From Reticulitermes speratus (taxonomy: Eukaryota; Arthropoda; Insecta; Blattodea; Rhinotermitidae): a stretch of DNA of 64,000 nt. The stretch lies in NCBI GenBank assembly GCA_021186555.1, contig JAJKFL010000039.1:20130733-20194732 (forward strand), in the 5' to 3' direction. A model generated the notes under the pieces. The model was not told the origin of the DNA. It made no database searches and saw only the letters and a list, made by a program, of their open reading frames with translations. Below, piece after piece: positions 45,001-51,815 of this stretch. Positions within the stretch are counted from its first letter, which is position 1; every line of letters starts with the position of its first letter. The translations under genes and the position numbers were made by a program.

Positions 45001-45825
45001 CTGTCATTTTATGTTGAATTGATAATAATTACTGATGATTTGTCATAACTTACTGCTTCCACCACCTTCACTCCCAAAGAAGGAGGTGGCAGGTTTCTCA
45101 CGAATGTGTGATTTTTATTCTTCTGACAGACTACAAATGAAAACCACTGAAAAGTTTAGTTCTGTTTTAATGACAAAAGGGGTAACCTGTGAAATGTTCA
45201 CCTATCATAAAATTTACACATATATTGGACATACTCCCATCATCTCACAGCACAGTGTTTATTATATGTGTCTGTTTAATATCACACCATTGTCACTGAT
45301 CTTCAATCTTTCATCCCTAATCGGGATCAGCACTATAAACTACATTCCCTGTGTTCATGGTGCAACTAAGGAAGAATTGTTTAGATCAAGTTCTGCTGAC
45401 AGGCATAGCCTTCTACTATTGACAAGTTGTTTTGTCTATTGCCTCCATATATGGTGTATTTTGACCTTCTTTGTCACTGCCCACATAGACAAAGGTGTAC
45501 AATCCATTTCAGAGGGGCACGTGTCAAGTGAGAAGCTGACTGGGAATGGCAATTTCAGGATGTGACTGGAAACAGTCATGACTTATCATAGGGTATGTAC
45601 TAGAACTTGCATTCAAGGACCAAGAAAAGCTATGGAAACCCTCAGTTAGGGTAGATGACCTTCATGTCAGGAGTGCTAATTACTGAGCCATGACATTGTG
45701 GGAGGAATGTAGAGTCAGTCTGTAGCATGTTCATTGTTAATCTATGATATTCTGTTACAGGTCCAGTGCATAAAACCCTGAAGAAGAGCACTATTAAACA
45801 TGATGTGGGTGACAACTCAGATTGA
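18062..45825 (+). CDS. RBM19: RBM19/Mrd1: nucleolar pre-rRNA processing protein with six RRMs (17 coding exons)
   Basis: A complete gene joined by phase from 17 exons: 18062-18097, 18851-19055, 20796-20956, 22334-22573, 23509-23803, 25622-25825, 27891-28085, 29513-29649, 31087-31209, 34663-34798, 37247-37414, 38050-38201, 40580-40782, 41259-41375, 42465-42570, 42886-43009, 45761-45825. The sum is 2667 nt, exactly 889 codons including TGA (888 aa); human RBM19 is about 960 aa. Six RRMs lie at roughly aa 1-76, 252-325, 357-436, 538-612, 666-748 and 768-845. Their RNP2 motifs are LIVKNL, VKVRGL, IFVRNL, IILAKNL, LFIKNL and ILVRNI; RNP1-type strands include FGFVGF, GYAVVTF, GYGFIQF and GFAFVDY. 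Acidic and lysine-rich linkers separate RRM1 from RRM2 and RRM4 from RRM5. The orthologue (yeast Mrd1) acts in the small-subunit processome. Introns total about 25 kb and hold many transposons. Confidence 0.95.
18851..19055 (+). CDS. RBM19: RBM19 exon 2 (rest of RRM1), GC donor
   Basis: Acceptor CATTTTACAG. Completes RRM1 ([20 protein letters not shown], then [13 protein letters not shown]). It ends in phase 1 at TTTAG, followed by GCAAGT: a GC-AG intron with otherwise perfect donor context. The phase is confirmed by [10 protein letters not shown], which reads across the junction into exon 3 and matches the block that follows RRM1 in RBM19 proteins. Confidence 0.93.
20483..20566. repeat. GAT/GGT-rich simple repeat
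   Basis: Imperfect trinucleotide runs (GGTGAT, ATTATT, GTGGTGGTG, ATCATC) in RBM19 intron 2. The rest of that intron (19056-20795) holds nothing I can name. Confidence 0.7.
20796..20956 (+). CDS. RBM19: RBM19 exon 3 (linker after RRM1)
   Basis: Acceptor GGTTACAG, donor GTATTA; phase 1 to 0. Encodes [16 protein letters not shown] and a Lys/Glu-rich helix-prone segment. A run of 15 C starts ten bases into the following intron, unusually close to the donor. Confidence 0.92.
20967..20981. repeat. C15 tract next to the RBM19 exon 3 donor
   Basis: A homopolymer run of about 15 C that begins ten bases after the donor of exon 3. It is one of several long C or G runs in this otherwise AT-rich window. 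Confidence 0.85.
21623..21910 (+). mobile_element. SINE-B, most complete copy
   Basis: The tRNA-like head starts with GATGGCCTAGTTGATATAGG (A-box position) and has GGGGTTCAGTCC (B-box position). The body has CTGGCCCTGGGGCCTACCC, GTGATCACTCACCTC, ATCTAGTGCTGAGGTTAAG and a CTGTCATGGCATGTACAGG block. It lies in RBM19 intron 3 and serves as the reference copy for the family in this window. Confidence 0.75.
22334..22573 (+). CDS. RBM19: RBM19 exon 4 (acidic linker)
   Basis: 80 codons, phase 0 to 0; acceptor ATTTCAG, donor GTATGT. Encodes [20 protein letters not shown], a conserved segment between RRM1 and RRM2, then an acidic Ser/Asp/Glu stretch ([16 protein letters not shown]). Confidence 0.93.
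23509..23803 (+). CDS. RBM19: RBM19 exon 5 (RRM2)
   Basis: Acceptor CAATTTTAG, donor GTAAGT, ends in phase 1. Encodes a charged linker and most of RRM2 ([37 protein letters not shown]). RRM2 is completed by GKRIMVTKY in exon 6. Confidence 0.93.
24150..24430 (+). pseudogene. Non-LTR retrotransposon C-terminal fragment
   Basis: Read on the plus strand it resembles the C-terminal block of the element at 56276-57672: TGHVE-like residues, then [20 protein letters not shown] and a [14 protein letters not shown] stretch, matching [20 protein letters not shown] and DLQEVGW there. Stops interrupt it. It lies in RBM19 intron 5. Confidence 0.6.
25622..25825 (+). CDS. RBM19: RBM19 exon 6 (end of RRM2, start of RRM3)
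   Basis: Acceptor CATTGCACAG, donor GTGAGT, phase 1 to 1. Encodes GKRIMVTKY, the linker with [17 protein letters not shown], and the RNP2 strand [12 protein letters not shown] of RRM3 with [10 protein letters not shown]. Confidence 0.93.
26519..26665 (+). mobile_element. SINE-B fragment
   Basis: Contains CATGTAGTGCCAGGGTTAAG, AATGAGTTGATCTGTAC and a CTTGGTGTGTACAGAG block, matching the SINE-B body. A C10 tract lies just upstream at 26424-26433. It lies in RBM19 intron 6; the remainder of that intron shows no feature I can support. Confidence 0.55.
27891..28085 (+). CDS. RBM19: RBM19 exon 7 (second half of RRM3)
   Basis: Acceptor TTTTATTTAG, donor GTAAAA. Encodes [35 protein letters not shown] and [13 protein letters not shown]. 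The next intron (28086-29512) carries an inverted-repeat element and a pogo-like transposon. Confidence 0.93.
28145..28320. mobile_element. Short inverted-repeat element with hammerhead-like centre (third subfamily)
   Basis: The ends are inverted copies: GAAGATTCAAGTCTTCTG on the left and CAGAAGACTTGAATCTTC on the right. Inside, on the plus strand, are CUUAAGA (28222-28228), an extra U, AAGG..CCUU as stem II, GAAA (28249-28252), UGUCA, then GUA. The core is damaged (CUUAAGA for CUGAAGA). It belongs with the copies near 35050, 40240, 43635, 44222, 48333 and 49203. Confidence 0.5.
28528..29234. mobile_element. Pogo/Tigger-like DNA transposon remnant with intact terminal inverted repeats
   Basis: Terminal inverted repeats of about 28 bp begin CTGTATATTCTCGAATCTAA on the left and, inverted, CCGTATATTCTCGAATCTAA on the right. 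They are flanked by TA on both sides, the Tc1/mariner/pogo target duplication. Inside, the minus strand (about 28880-28690) encodes a helix-turn-helix segment: [37 protein letters not shown]. This is the DNA-binding N-terminus of pogo-like transposases, with a frameshift just before it (FKREVI in the neighbouring frame). The DDE catalytic domain is absent, so the copy is non-autonomous. It lies in RBM19 intron 7. Confidence 0.8.
29513..29649 (+). CDS. RBM19: RBM19 exon 8 (SSHNWNTLF block), NAGNAG acceptor
   Basis: Encodes [20 protein letters not shown] and [20 protein letters not shown], the conserved block between RRM3 and RRM4. The acceptor reads TAGAAG at 29507-29512, a tandem NAGNAG site. 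Use of TAG would start the exon at 29510 and change K-G-L into K-E-G-L, one residue longer, with the frame kept. Donor GTACAT. Confidence 0.92.
29765..29870 (-). mobile_element. Hammerhead-like repeat, second subfamily, decayed
   Basis: On the minus strand: CUGAUGU (29825-29819), a UCAAC/GUUGA hairpin, GAAAC (29803-29799), AU, GUA (29796-29794). Position A9 is U, and stem I pairs only about 2 bp. The surroundings align with the copy at 48140-48220 (GCTACATGTTT ... CATCAGGCG ... TAAAAGT). It lies in RBM19 intron 8. Confidence 0.5.
31087..31209 (+). CDS. RBM19: RBM19 exon 9
   Basis: 41 codons, phase 0 to 0; acceptor TGTTTCAG, donor GTACTG. Encodes [14 protein letters not shown] and [13 protein letters not shown], the conserved helical segment just before RRM4. 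Confidence 0.92.
33526..33625. repeat. (TCC)n polypyrimidine tract
   Basis: About 100 bases of imperfect TCC repeats in RBM19 intron 9. It is a strict purine/pyrimidine strand asymmetry that could form H-DNA, and it gives spurious poly-Ser/Pro/Leu frames. The intron otherwise shows no feature I can support between 31210 and 33525. Confidence 0.9.
34078..34126 (-). ncRNA. Candidate hammerhead ribozyme (left arm copy)
   Basis: On the minus strand: CUGAUGA (34119-34113), an extra U, the hairpin GGCUUC-UU-GAAGCC with six Watson-Crick pairs, GAAAC (34097-34093), AUAC, GUA (34088-34086). Stem I would pair ACCC with GCGG and has one mismatch. The core is intact, but the weak stem I lowers the chance of activity compared with the right arm copy. 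Confidence 0.55.
34508..34558 (+). ncRNA. Candidate type I hammerhead ribozyme (right arm copy)
   Basis: CCCC (34513-34516) then CUGAUGA (34517-34523), an extra U, the stem II hairpin GGCUUC-UU-GAAGUC, GAAAC (34539-34543), AUAU, GUA (34548-34550), then GGGG (34551-34554). Stem I is CCCC/GGGG. Stem III is only A-U plus C-G, closed by four bases. Predicted cleavage is after A34550. All core bases are intact except the extra U between A9 and stem II. Minimal stem III hammerheads are known from Penelope-like elements. Confidence 0.65.
34663..34798 (+). CDS. RBM19: RBM19 exon 10 (first half of RRM4)
   Basis: Acceptor TCTGTTCAAG, donor GTAATT, ends in phase 1. Encodes [20 protein letters not shown] and [20 protein letters not shown]. 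The acceptor lies about 50 bases after the right arm of the hammerhead-bearing inverted repeat (34030-34614). Confidence 0.93.
35000..35130 (+). mobile_element. Third-subfamily hammerhead-like repeat, decayed
   Basis: CUGAAAA (35052-35058), UGAGGCAG..UUCCUCC, AAAA, UGCCA, GUA, followed about 30 bases later by CATACCCCAGAGAACTTGAA, the counterpart of the CCCAGAAGACT end motif. The core is damaged twice. It lies in RBM19 intron 10. Confidence 0.4.
35805..36010 (+). mobile_element. Another tRNA-derived SINE (SINE-C), decayed
   Basis: An A-box-like GTTAGTGTAGTGGTAACATT and a B-box-like TTTGTTCCAATCTTGG, spaced as in a tRNA gene, with an unrelated body after them. No folding cloverleaf is kept. 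It lies in RBM19 intron 10. Confidence 0.45.
36558..36930 (-). pseudogene. mariner-like transposon remnant interrupted by SINE-B
   Basis: On the minus strand, bases near 36860-36755 encode [20 protein letters not shown], the typical C-terminal motif of mariner transposases. About 190 bases away, GGTCAATTAGAAAATAACTT (36562-36581) resembles a mariner terminal repeat. Between them lies a SINE-B body (36605-36722). The transposase is only a scrap and is not functional. It lies in RBM19 intron 10. Confidence 0.6.
36605..36722 (+). mobile_element. SINE-B body inserted in the mariner remnant
   Basis: GAGGCTGACCACTCACCTCC, ATCCAGTGTCAAGGTTTAG and GTCATGGTGTGTACAGG match SINE-B. It has no tRNA-like head. 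Its position between the mariner end and coding scrap shows it arrived later. Confidence 0.6.
37247..37414 (+). CDS. RBM19: RBM19 exon 11 (second half of RRM4)
   Basis: Acceptor TATTTACAG, donor GTAGTA, phase 1 to 1. Encodes [19 protein letters not shown] and [12 protein letters not shown], closely matching the family. The donor runs into a GTA/AGT-rich microsatellite (37415-37490), which may affect splice-site definition. Confidence 0.93.
37415..37490. repeat. AGT/ATC-type simple repeat at the RBM19 exon 11 donor
   Basis: Imperfect trinucleotide runs (GTAGTAGCAG, TAGTAGTAG, ATCATCATC) that start at the splice donor itself. The rest of the intron (37491-38049) has no feature I can name. Confidence 0.7.
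38050..38201 (+). CDS. RBM19: RBM19 exon 12 (acidic linker and start of RRM5)
   Basis: Acceptor CATATTTTTAG, donor GTGAGT. Encodes an acidic linker ([15 protein letters not shown]) and the RNP2 strand [19 protein letters not shown] of RRM5. Confidence 0.93.
39193..39220. repeat. (GT)n microsatellite
   Basis: A perfect GT run in RBM19 intron 12. Confidence 0.85.
39488..39666. mobile_element. Short MITE with Tc1/mariner-like ends
   Basis: The ends are inverted: TACAGTACAACCCTGTTAAG on the left, TACAGTAGAACCCAGATAAG on the right strand. They start with TA and lie in TA-rich flanks. About 175 bp, non-coding, with several internal CTTNTTAAG-type repeats. CAGTAGAACCC-like ends are of pogo/Tigger type (family knowledge). 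It lies in RBM19 intron 12. Confidence 0.7.
40180..40340 (+). mobile_element. Third-subfamily hammerhead-like repeat, decayed
   Basis: CUGAUGU (40238-40244), UGGAGG..CUCU hairpin, GAAA (40265-40268), UAUUGGGA, then ATTCCAGAAGACGGCAGTCT about 30 bases later. Both A9 and the cleavage triplet are changed. It lies in RBM19 intron 12. Confidence 0.4.
40580..40782 (+). CDS. RBM19: RBM19 exon 13 (rest of RRM5)
   Basis: Acceptor TTTTGTGTGCAG, donor GTATGT, phase 0 to 2. Encodes [39 protein letters not shown] and [13 protein letters not shown]. Confidence 0.94.
41259..41375 (+). CDS. RBM19: RBM19 exon 14 (start of RRM6)
   Basis: Acceptor TTCTGTTACAG, donor GTACGT, phase 2 to 2. Encodes a basic linker and [20 protein letters not shown], the RNP2 strand and first helix of RRM6. 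Confidence 0.93.
42055..42090 (+). other. Hammerhead-like scrap lacking stem II
   Basis: CUGAUGUUGAAACAUGUAG: the 5' core half and the GAAAC-AU-GUA half are joined directly with no hairpin between. Probably a deletion derivative of the second subfamily. It lies in RBM19 intron 14. Confidence 0.3.
42465..42570 (+). CDS. RBM19: RBM19 exon 15 (RRM6)
   Basis: Acceptor TGTTGACAG, donor GTAAAT. Encodes [20 protein letters not shown] and [15 protein letters not shown], the RNP1 strand of RRM6. Confidence 0.93.
42886..43009 (+). CDS. RBM19: RBM19 exon 16 (end of RRM6)
   Basis: Acceptor TTTCATTGTAG, donor GTGAGA. Encodes [20 protein letters not shown] and [19 protein letters not shown], the usual last helix and end of the RBM19 fold. 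Confidence 0.93.
43625..43710 (+). mobile_element. Third-subfamily hammerhead-like repeat
   Basis: CUGAAGA (43635-43641), extra U, GGCAG... hairpin region, CAAAAC in place of GAAAC, AUUG, GUA (43671-43673), ACC, then AACCCAGAAGACTACC. G12 is lost by one substitution. It lies in RBM19 intron 16. Confidence 0.45.
44180..44540. mobile_element. Inverted-repeat element with third-subfamily hammerhead-like motif
   Basis: The left part carries GAGGCCTTCAGTCTTCTGGG and the right part its inverse, CCCAGAACACTGAAGGCCTC. A second inverted pair is GAAGCAGAAGGGTGTAAGTC near 44288 against GACTCAAACCCTTCAGCTTC near 44473. On the plus strand, CUGAAGA (44222-44228) is followed by GAAAUGUUGGUG, so the cleavage triplet has changed to GUG. 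No coding capacity. It lies in RBM19 intron 16. Confidence 0.5.
45610..45720 (-). mobile_element. SINE-A fragment, decayed
   Basis: On the minus strand, TCATGGCTCAGTAATTAGCA aligns with the head of the SINE at 2965 (CCATGGCTCAGGCGGTTAGT). The B box is lost. It lies just before the last RBM19 exon. Confidence 0.4.
45761..45825 (+). CDS. RBM19: RBM19 exon 17 (stop codon)
   Basis: Acceptor TTCTGTTACAG. Encodes a short basic tail ([14 protein letters not shown]) and TGA at 45823-45825. It keeps phase with exon 16 and brings the whole CDS to a multiple of three. Confidence 0.85.
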
Positions 45826-47159
45826 AATGAATGGTAGGAATTTAGGGGCAGAAGTTAAAGAGCATGATCACTGAGGATAATCCTGTACTGTAAAAGCAAG
45901 AATAAGTTCGATGTGCCCCCCCCCCCCCCCCACCTCCTTACATAGTATGCAATGAGCAACACATGACTCACCTAATCTAAACAGGGAATACGTGGAAGTG
46001 CTGGTTTGGGAAATCTCACAAATAATGTCAGCTGAGAACCAAGAATTAACTGAATAACAAACAACAAATTTGTTGTAATATGAATCAAAACAACAATAAT
46101 CGAATACTCAGAACACAAACAGAAGCATGACAGTGCTCCACTGGACCTGAACATCATTCACAACGAGGAATATGGGAAGGCTCCAAACACTTTATAAACA
46201 CAAAATACTTGCATGGTGTTGCCACAAATTGAACAAACAAAAGAGAAATACAGATAAAACTAGATGCCACCCAACACCAGTAAGGACCCAGTATACATAT
46301 CATTAAATGAAACCATAATTTAGAATCCCTACTCCAAGATGTAAATTTAGAAAGGACTTGCTAAGTCAGAAGCTGCACACGGAGTGATTTGCTAAGGTAG
46401 TACAAAAGGATAGTTATGGGTGGGGAAAGTGAGGAAACAAAGTAGAGGGCATCGTAGGCAAGATGGCGGCTGCCCAGGAATGCCATCCACATGGCCCAAG
46501 TTAAAGCCATACTGTTCTTTTCTTGTTATTGAGTTGGGTTGTGTAATACAAGTGGTTCCACTGGCATATATCCTGGCTACTGTAGGACGGGTAACTGCTG
46601 TTTGTACAGCACATTTATGAAGAACATATTTCATTTATACTTTTTGCCACATGCCATTCTCTTCATTATTGGTTCCTGTTTATATCATACATACATGTGT
46701 CTCACATTGTCTGTATTTGAGGACAGTTGCCATACATTTATGTCTTATTACTTGTGCTGTTCACAACTGCATGCCATACTAATAACGTGCTTGTTGCAAC
46801 TGGTCTGGCCAAGTGCTGTTCATGTTAAAATGTGTTACATATTTCTTTCCAGTGATGTACACGTACATTACTTTTTCAACACATAAACCTCCAAATGCCA
46901 TATCAGTATGTTGGGATTTTAGAACTTGCAGTCCAGGCACCATACTGACACATTATTCACATTGTATATGTTGAGTAAACATATAATTCCATACTTGTAC
47001 AGCATTATATATTTTTATGTATTTTGCATTTATATTTTTTCTCATCACTTAAAAACAATACAAATGCAAAACATGCAATACTGGCTTTTTTTTTCTTGGG
47101 GGGAGTGGTTGGCAGTATATGCTACTAAGTGCAAAACTGATCTGTCTTGATGTCAGTAT
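45826..47159. other. RBM19 3' UTR and intergenic DNA
   Basis: Presumed RBM19 3' UTR followed by sequence with no recognised gene. It contains a run of about 16 C at 45916-45931 and one AAGATGGCGGC motif at 46459-46469. The poly(A) site could not be fixed. Confidence 0.4.
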
Positions 47160-47420
47160 AAGGAGTAGGCTACAAGCTGGTTCACCAGGGAATCATATTT
47201 CAGTTCCTGGCAGGGGAAAGAGAATTTTCTGTTTCCCCAAGTGTCCAAACTGGATCTGAGGTCTGTTTACCCTTACATTTACTGGGACATGAAGGGGTAA
47301 ATTAAAGCATCAGGGGTGTGAACTGGCCACTCACCTTCATCTGTCGTGAAGTTTAAGAATGTGTGAAGCTGTACATCCACTCCCCGACATACCTTCATAT
47401 CCTGGTGCTTAATTAAGCAT
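47160..47420 (+). mobile_element. SINE-B copy, nearly full
   Basis: Head with AGGAGTAGGCTACAAGCTGG and TTTCAGTTCCTGGCAGGGG; body with GAACTGGCCACTCACCTTC and GTGAAGTTTAAGAATGTG. It aligns over its length with the copy at 21623. Confidence 0.65.
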
Positions 47421-48109
47421 GGGAACAAATTGAATGAAGGAATTTATCTGTCTAAAGAAACATTTGTTGCCACAGATAATTTCTTCATGATCATTGAGCA
47501 ACTACTGGTCTACTTCCTTCCAATACAGGAAAAAAGTAGGGTCATGTGCATGTCCTCCCATTTTAACTTTAGTCGATCACATATATGCATGCCAATTTCC
47601 ATCACCAGTGGTGAGAGCAGTTTTTCCAAACTTAGGTCTTTATTAAGACTTATTTAAAGTCATGTGTGTTTCAAGGAAGATTAAGTTCTCTACATATTGC
47701 TTGAACTGAGAAAACACTTGCTGAAAACCTTGATTTCTCTAAATTAGTGAAAACTTCCAGACATGACAGTGCAAGAAAAGTCAACTTGCATTGAAATGTT
47801 TTGTATCTACCTATTTTTCTGCAGATTACCTTCTACATTTTTTCCATTCAAGGTACAATTAATTTTTATAGATGCATCTATTTATTAAGACTATTAGGTG
47901 CCCTATAAAAATAACGTGAGAACACTATGTAAATAACAAGTCTAGCCCGGGGGTGCCAAACATTTCGCACGGGGCCCAGAGGTGGCTCAAGCCAGTTATG
48001 CCAAACTGCACAGAAAGTGGGGAGTTATAAGGGAAGAGCTTAGTTTGCAAGTTATTTAGAGGGTACTTTTATGGTTGTCATCCTGTTGTGGTTTTCGCTA
48101 TCGTTCAAT

Positions 48110-48220
48110 AAAACTCAAAAAACACAGCTTTAATTTATATTCAAAGTTAATCTGCTACATGTTTTGATCCCAATAACATTCATCAGGCGTTTGCATAAAA
48201 ACTATATTAAAAGTATAAAG
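48110..48220 (-). mobile_element. Hammerhead-like repeat, second subfamily
   Basis: On the minus strand: CUGAUGA (48186-48180), a weak hairpin, AAAAC in place of GAAAC (48165-48161), AU, GUA (48158-48156). It aligns with 29765-29870 in the flanks. G12 is lost, so it is probably inactive. Confidence 0.5.
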
Positions 48221-48289
48221 TGCATACTATACTATACTATACATAATACCGTCTGGGTTAGGACACCATGTAGTCTGGTACCTGGTTAT

Positions 48290-48390
48290 GAATATTTTGG
48301 AGGAGCATTCTACGTCTTTCTTAACAGGCAGTCGGAAGATGAAGGCAGTATGTTCTGACCGAAACCTTGGTAACCACTAATCAGATTACA
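48290..48390 (+). mobile_element. Third-subfamily hammerhead-like repeat
   Basis: CGGAAGA (48333-48339), extra U, imperfect hairpin, GAAAC (48361-48365), CUUG, GUA (48370-48372), ACCACU. One core base (U4) has changed to G. Confidence 0.45.
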
Positions 48391-49185
48391 TGGTCCCATG
48401 ATCCAGAAATTATAATTACTAGGCATTTTCTGTGCATCGTATCACTATTACAAACCAACTGAATACACGTATTAGGCAATAAATACAAATAAACCAACAG
48501 TAAGAAATAAAAATAAAGAAATTAGATGAAGAAAAAATAAAAACCATGTTTTTATTCTTATTTTATTGTTTGTTTATTTTGAGTTGTTTATACTTTTTAG
48601 TTTCGGTTGATTTATATTTTTTACTTTTTCATTTTTAATTATTTCTTTATTATTATTTTTATATTTTTATTCAACGGTTCTATTCTACTGTTTTTATTTA
48701 TTTCATTAGTTATTTATAATGCCCTCTTTTGAATTAATACATTCGTTTATTTGGTTTACTTCACTTCCTTGTTATTGCTGCATTCCATACATTTTTCTCC
48801 CATTATTCTCACCCTGCTTCACCGGCAGCGACTTGGCCACCCTGAGACCAGGTATCCCACGAGCCACTTTACGTGTCTCTCTTTCCCCCCCTCACGCTGT
48901 TTTGATTTTTTCTTCTTCTAATTTATTTATTTTTAATTTTTACTGCTGGCTTATTGGTATTTTATTTATTTAGCTTTATCTTTTTATTTTCCTCCCTTAC
49001 TGTTACTCTATTCCATATATGTTTTTTCCAGCTGTCTTAGCTGATTGCATTCTCGGTACCCCTAGGTCTCTTAAGTTGTTTCTATCCACCCCACTGTCAC
49101 CCTGGTTCTACCCTCGCCTACTAATTGCTACCCCGCGTGCACTCTCCATGAATCTTCGTTATAGGTTGCTGGCTTTCTTTCTTTC
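48391..49185. other. T-rich stretch without recognised genes
   Basis: 48500-48720 is strongly A/T-rich low-complexity DNA. 48760-49185 is CT-rich on the plus strand and unassigned; it may be part of the transposon that carries the hammerhead-like motif at 49203. Confidence 0.4.
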
Positions 49186-49194
49186 CTACTCGGA

Positions 49195-49300
49195 CTCGAC
49201 CCGTGAAGATGGGACCGATACGTTGTCCCGAAACGTCGTTAAACAATTATCACACGATGCCGCTTAATATCCCAGAAGAGCGCAGGTATCATCAAGATGG
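49195..49300 (+). mobile_element. Third-subfamily hammerhead-like repeat with strong stem II
   Basis: GUGAAGA (49203-49209), extra U, a perfect GGGAC/GUCCC stem, GAAAC (49230-49234), GUC, GUU, then ATATCCCAGAAGAGCGCAGG further on. C3 of the core has changed to G. GAAACGUCGU is, as I recall, common in Penelope-like terminal repeats. Confidence 0.5.
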
Positions 49301-49351
49301 CGGCGGAAGCCTCAAATCAATACCAGGAGTATGTTTTGCTCACAGCCACGT

Positions 49352-49420
49352 CGGCTACAAGTAACGCACGTAGGTGCCGTATATGGCGCTGTAATTTTAC
49401 GTTTCCACGTAGTTTCCAAT
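49352..49420 (+). repeat. Dispersed repeat shared with 57789-57855
   Basis: GGCTACAAGTAACGCACGTA, GGTGCCGTATATGGCG and TTTTACGTTTCCACG match the second copy at roughly 80% by eye. It lies between a hammerhead-like repeat and the start of the recognisable LINE. Confidence 0.65.
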
Positions 49421-49429
49421 CTAAGGTTT

Positions 49430-51815
49430 AATCTGTGGTGTGAAAAACGGGAAGAAAGTGTGCAAAGGCGTCTATATTTGATGTACAGAAACAGTAACAA
49501 TGATAATCTAAAAAACCATTATAAATTATACTGTAGAACTTTATCTGGGGTCATTAAAGCGGCTAAAAGAATGTTCTACGATAAATTAATAACAAATTCA
49601 AATAACAAAACGAGAGCTACCTGGAATATTGTCAAATCCATAACAGGTAAAAGAACAGGAAATAAATCAGTTCAGCCAATATATATAGATGATGTCTGTA
49701 CTGAAACCGATAACAATCAAGTAATTGCAGATACCTTTCAACATCATTTTCTTTCAACAACGGATAAAATAATTTCAAATATCAATAATAAGATAGATAC
49801 ACAAAATAACAAATGCATCGAATATCTTTTTAAGGCCTTCAAAACCCCTTTTCCAAGCTTAACACTTGATTATACAACAACTAAAGTAATTAAAAAAACC
49901 ATAAAATCCCTTATAACAAAAAATTCTTGTGGCTATGATGAAATCTCTGTTAAAATTCTCAAAGTAAGCTCTCCATTTATCATTGCCCCCTTAAATTACA
50001 TCTGTAATAGATCCATATTATCTGGTACATTTCCTGCTCGACTAAAACTTTCTGAAATAAAGCCATTATTTAAAAAAGGTGATAAAAAGGATATAAAAAA
50101 CTATAGGCCGATATTTTTACTAACATTTTTGAAAAAATTATATACACTAGGCTTTCTAAGCATATAATAAACAATAATATATTAACTACCGAGCAGTATG
50201 GTTTTAGACGTAATTCCTCGACAGAAAAAGCAACTTTTAATTTACTTAATGACGCACTCCAAGCTCTAAATGATAGATCAACTGTAGGAGGAATTTTCTG
50301 TGATTTGGAGAAAGCCTTTGACTGTGTAAACCATGTCATATTGCTAAAGAAATTGGAATTTTATGGGATTGTAGGGACTACAAAGGCTTTAATCAAATCA
50401 TATCTTAAGGACAGATATCAACGAGTCGTTATTGATAAAAAATTTTCACAATCTCATTCTACTTCAAGTTGGGACAAGATCAATCATGGTGTTCCCCAAG
50501 GATCCATACTAGGACCAATTCTCTTCCTCCTTTACATAAATGACTTGCCCAAAATAATGAAGGGAAACTCTAAACCGATTCTTTTTGCGGAAGATACCAG
50601 TATTATTGTCAGTGATCCGAATCCCGTAAATTTTAAAAATAATCTGATCTCTTCTTTTGAACAATTAAATGTATGGTTTAATGCTAATTTATTATCATTA
50701 AATTTTAACAAAACTCAATATATTCAATTTAAAACTACCAACAGCACGACAATGCAAATTGATATCTGCTATAATAACAAACACATTGTAAATAACACGC
50801 ACACTAAATTCTTAGGTATTATCGTTGCCAGCTCCCTTTCGTGGAAAAATCATATTGATGGACTTATGATAAAATTAAGCAATGCAAGTTACTCAATTAG
50901 AGTATTAAGACCTTTCGTATCACAGAAAGCACTGCGGATGATTTATTTTTCCTACTTTCACACAATATTGACATACGGTATAATTTTTTGGGGGAACTCC
51001 TCTTACAGTAACAATATATTTAAGCTACAGAAAAAGGTAATAAGAATCATGATGAATGCCAGAAATAGAGATTCTTGTAGGGACATGTTTAGGGAATTAA
51101 ATATTTTGCCGCTCTACTCTCAATATATATTTTCATTGCTAATATTTGTAATCGACAACATATGTTTATTCAAAACAAATTCAGACCATCACAATTTTGA
51201 TACCAGAGGCAAGAAAAATCTTCATTTACCAAAATCAAGGTTAACAATATACCAAAAAGGTGTGTACTTCATGGGCATTAAGACATTTAACCATTTACCC
51301 TCGAATATAAAGGACTTGTTGGACAATAAAGATAAATTTAAAACTAAAAAATTACCTCCTTATGAACTCCTTTTACTCATTGGAAGAATTTTTTAACAGT
51401 AAAGAGTAGTGGTCTTCAGGTTGGCATATAAACAATTTTATCAAATACTTTTTTACATTTATTGACCTCAAATTTATAGTATTTGAAAGAACATTAAATG
51501 TATTATAGTAATGGCATAGTGAATTGGACTGATGCTTTAATTGCAATGGTGATTCAAAGCCTTCTATATTTTATATACCATATTTGCTATATATATATAT
51601 ATATTTATATATCTTATTACATATATTATTACACACATCATTATATTTTTATTATGGTCTTGTTGCTAACTTTTATGTCATGTTACTATTTATTATTACA
51701 AAACACCTTATTGTGAAAATGATGTATTGACTTTGTTGACTGGTTCCATATCCATCAGGCACTAACAACCTGGACTGGATCTCTGGAATTTTACACTAAA
51801 TGATGGTGATGATGT
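49430..51815 (+). mobile_element. Non-LTR retrotransposon, near full RT region but broken
   Basis: Two frames, 49451-50167 and 50160-51396, read as one RT protein with a frameshift near 50150. Landmarks in order: a basic N-terminal region, GDKKDIKNYRPIFLLT, YGFRRNSSTEKATFN, DLEKAFDCVNH, HGVPQGSILGPILFLLYIND, FAEDTS at the active site, KTQYIQF, TKFLGI, LQKKVIRIM and a C-terminal part ending at TAA near 51396. The catalytic FADD is FAED here, so the first Asp is Glu. The endonuclease is not seen, so it is 5'-truncated. The 3' part ends near 51790-51815 in a GATGATGGTGATGATG run, like the GAT run of the minus-strand relative at 11637. A (TA)n run lies at 51586-51612. Confidence 0.85.

Noticed and set aside
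45035..45565. A 176-codon open frame in RBM19 intron 16
   Set aside because: No homology is recognised, residue composition is that of random AT-rich DNA, and it does not fit the RBM19 splice phases. Chance or transposon remnant.
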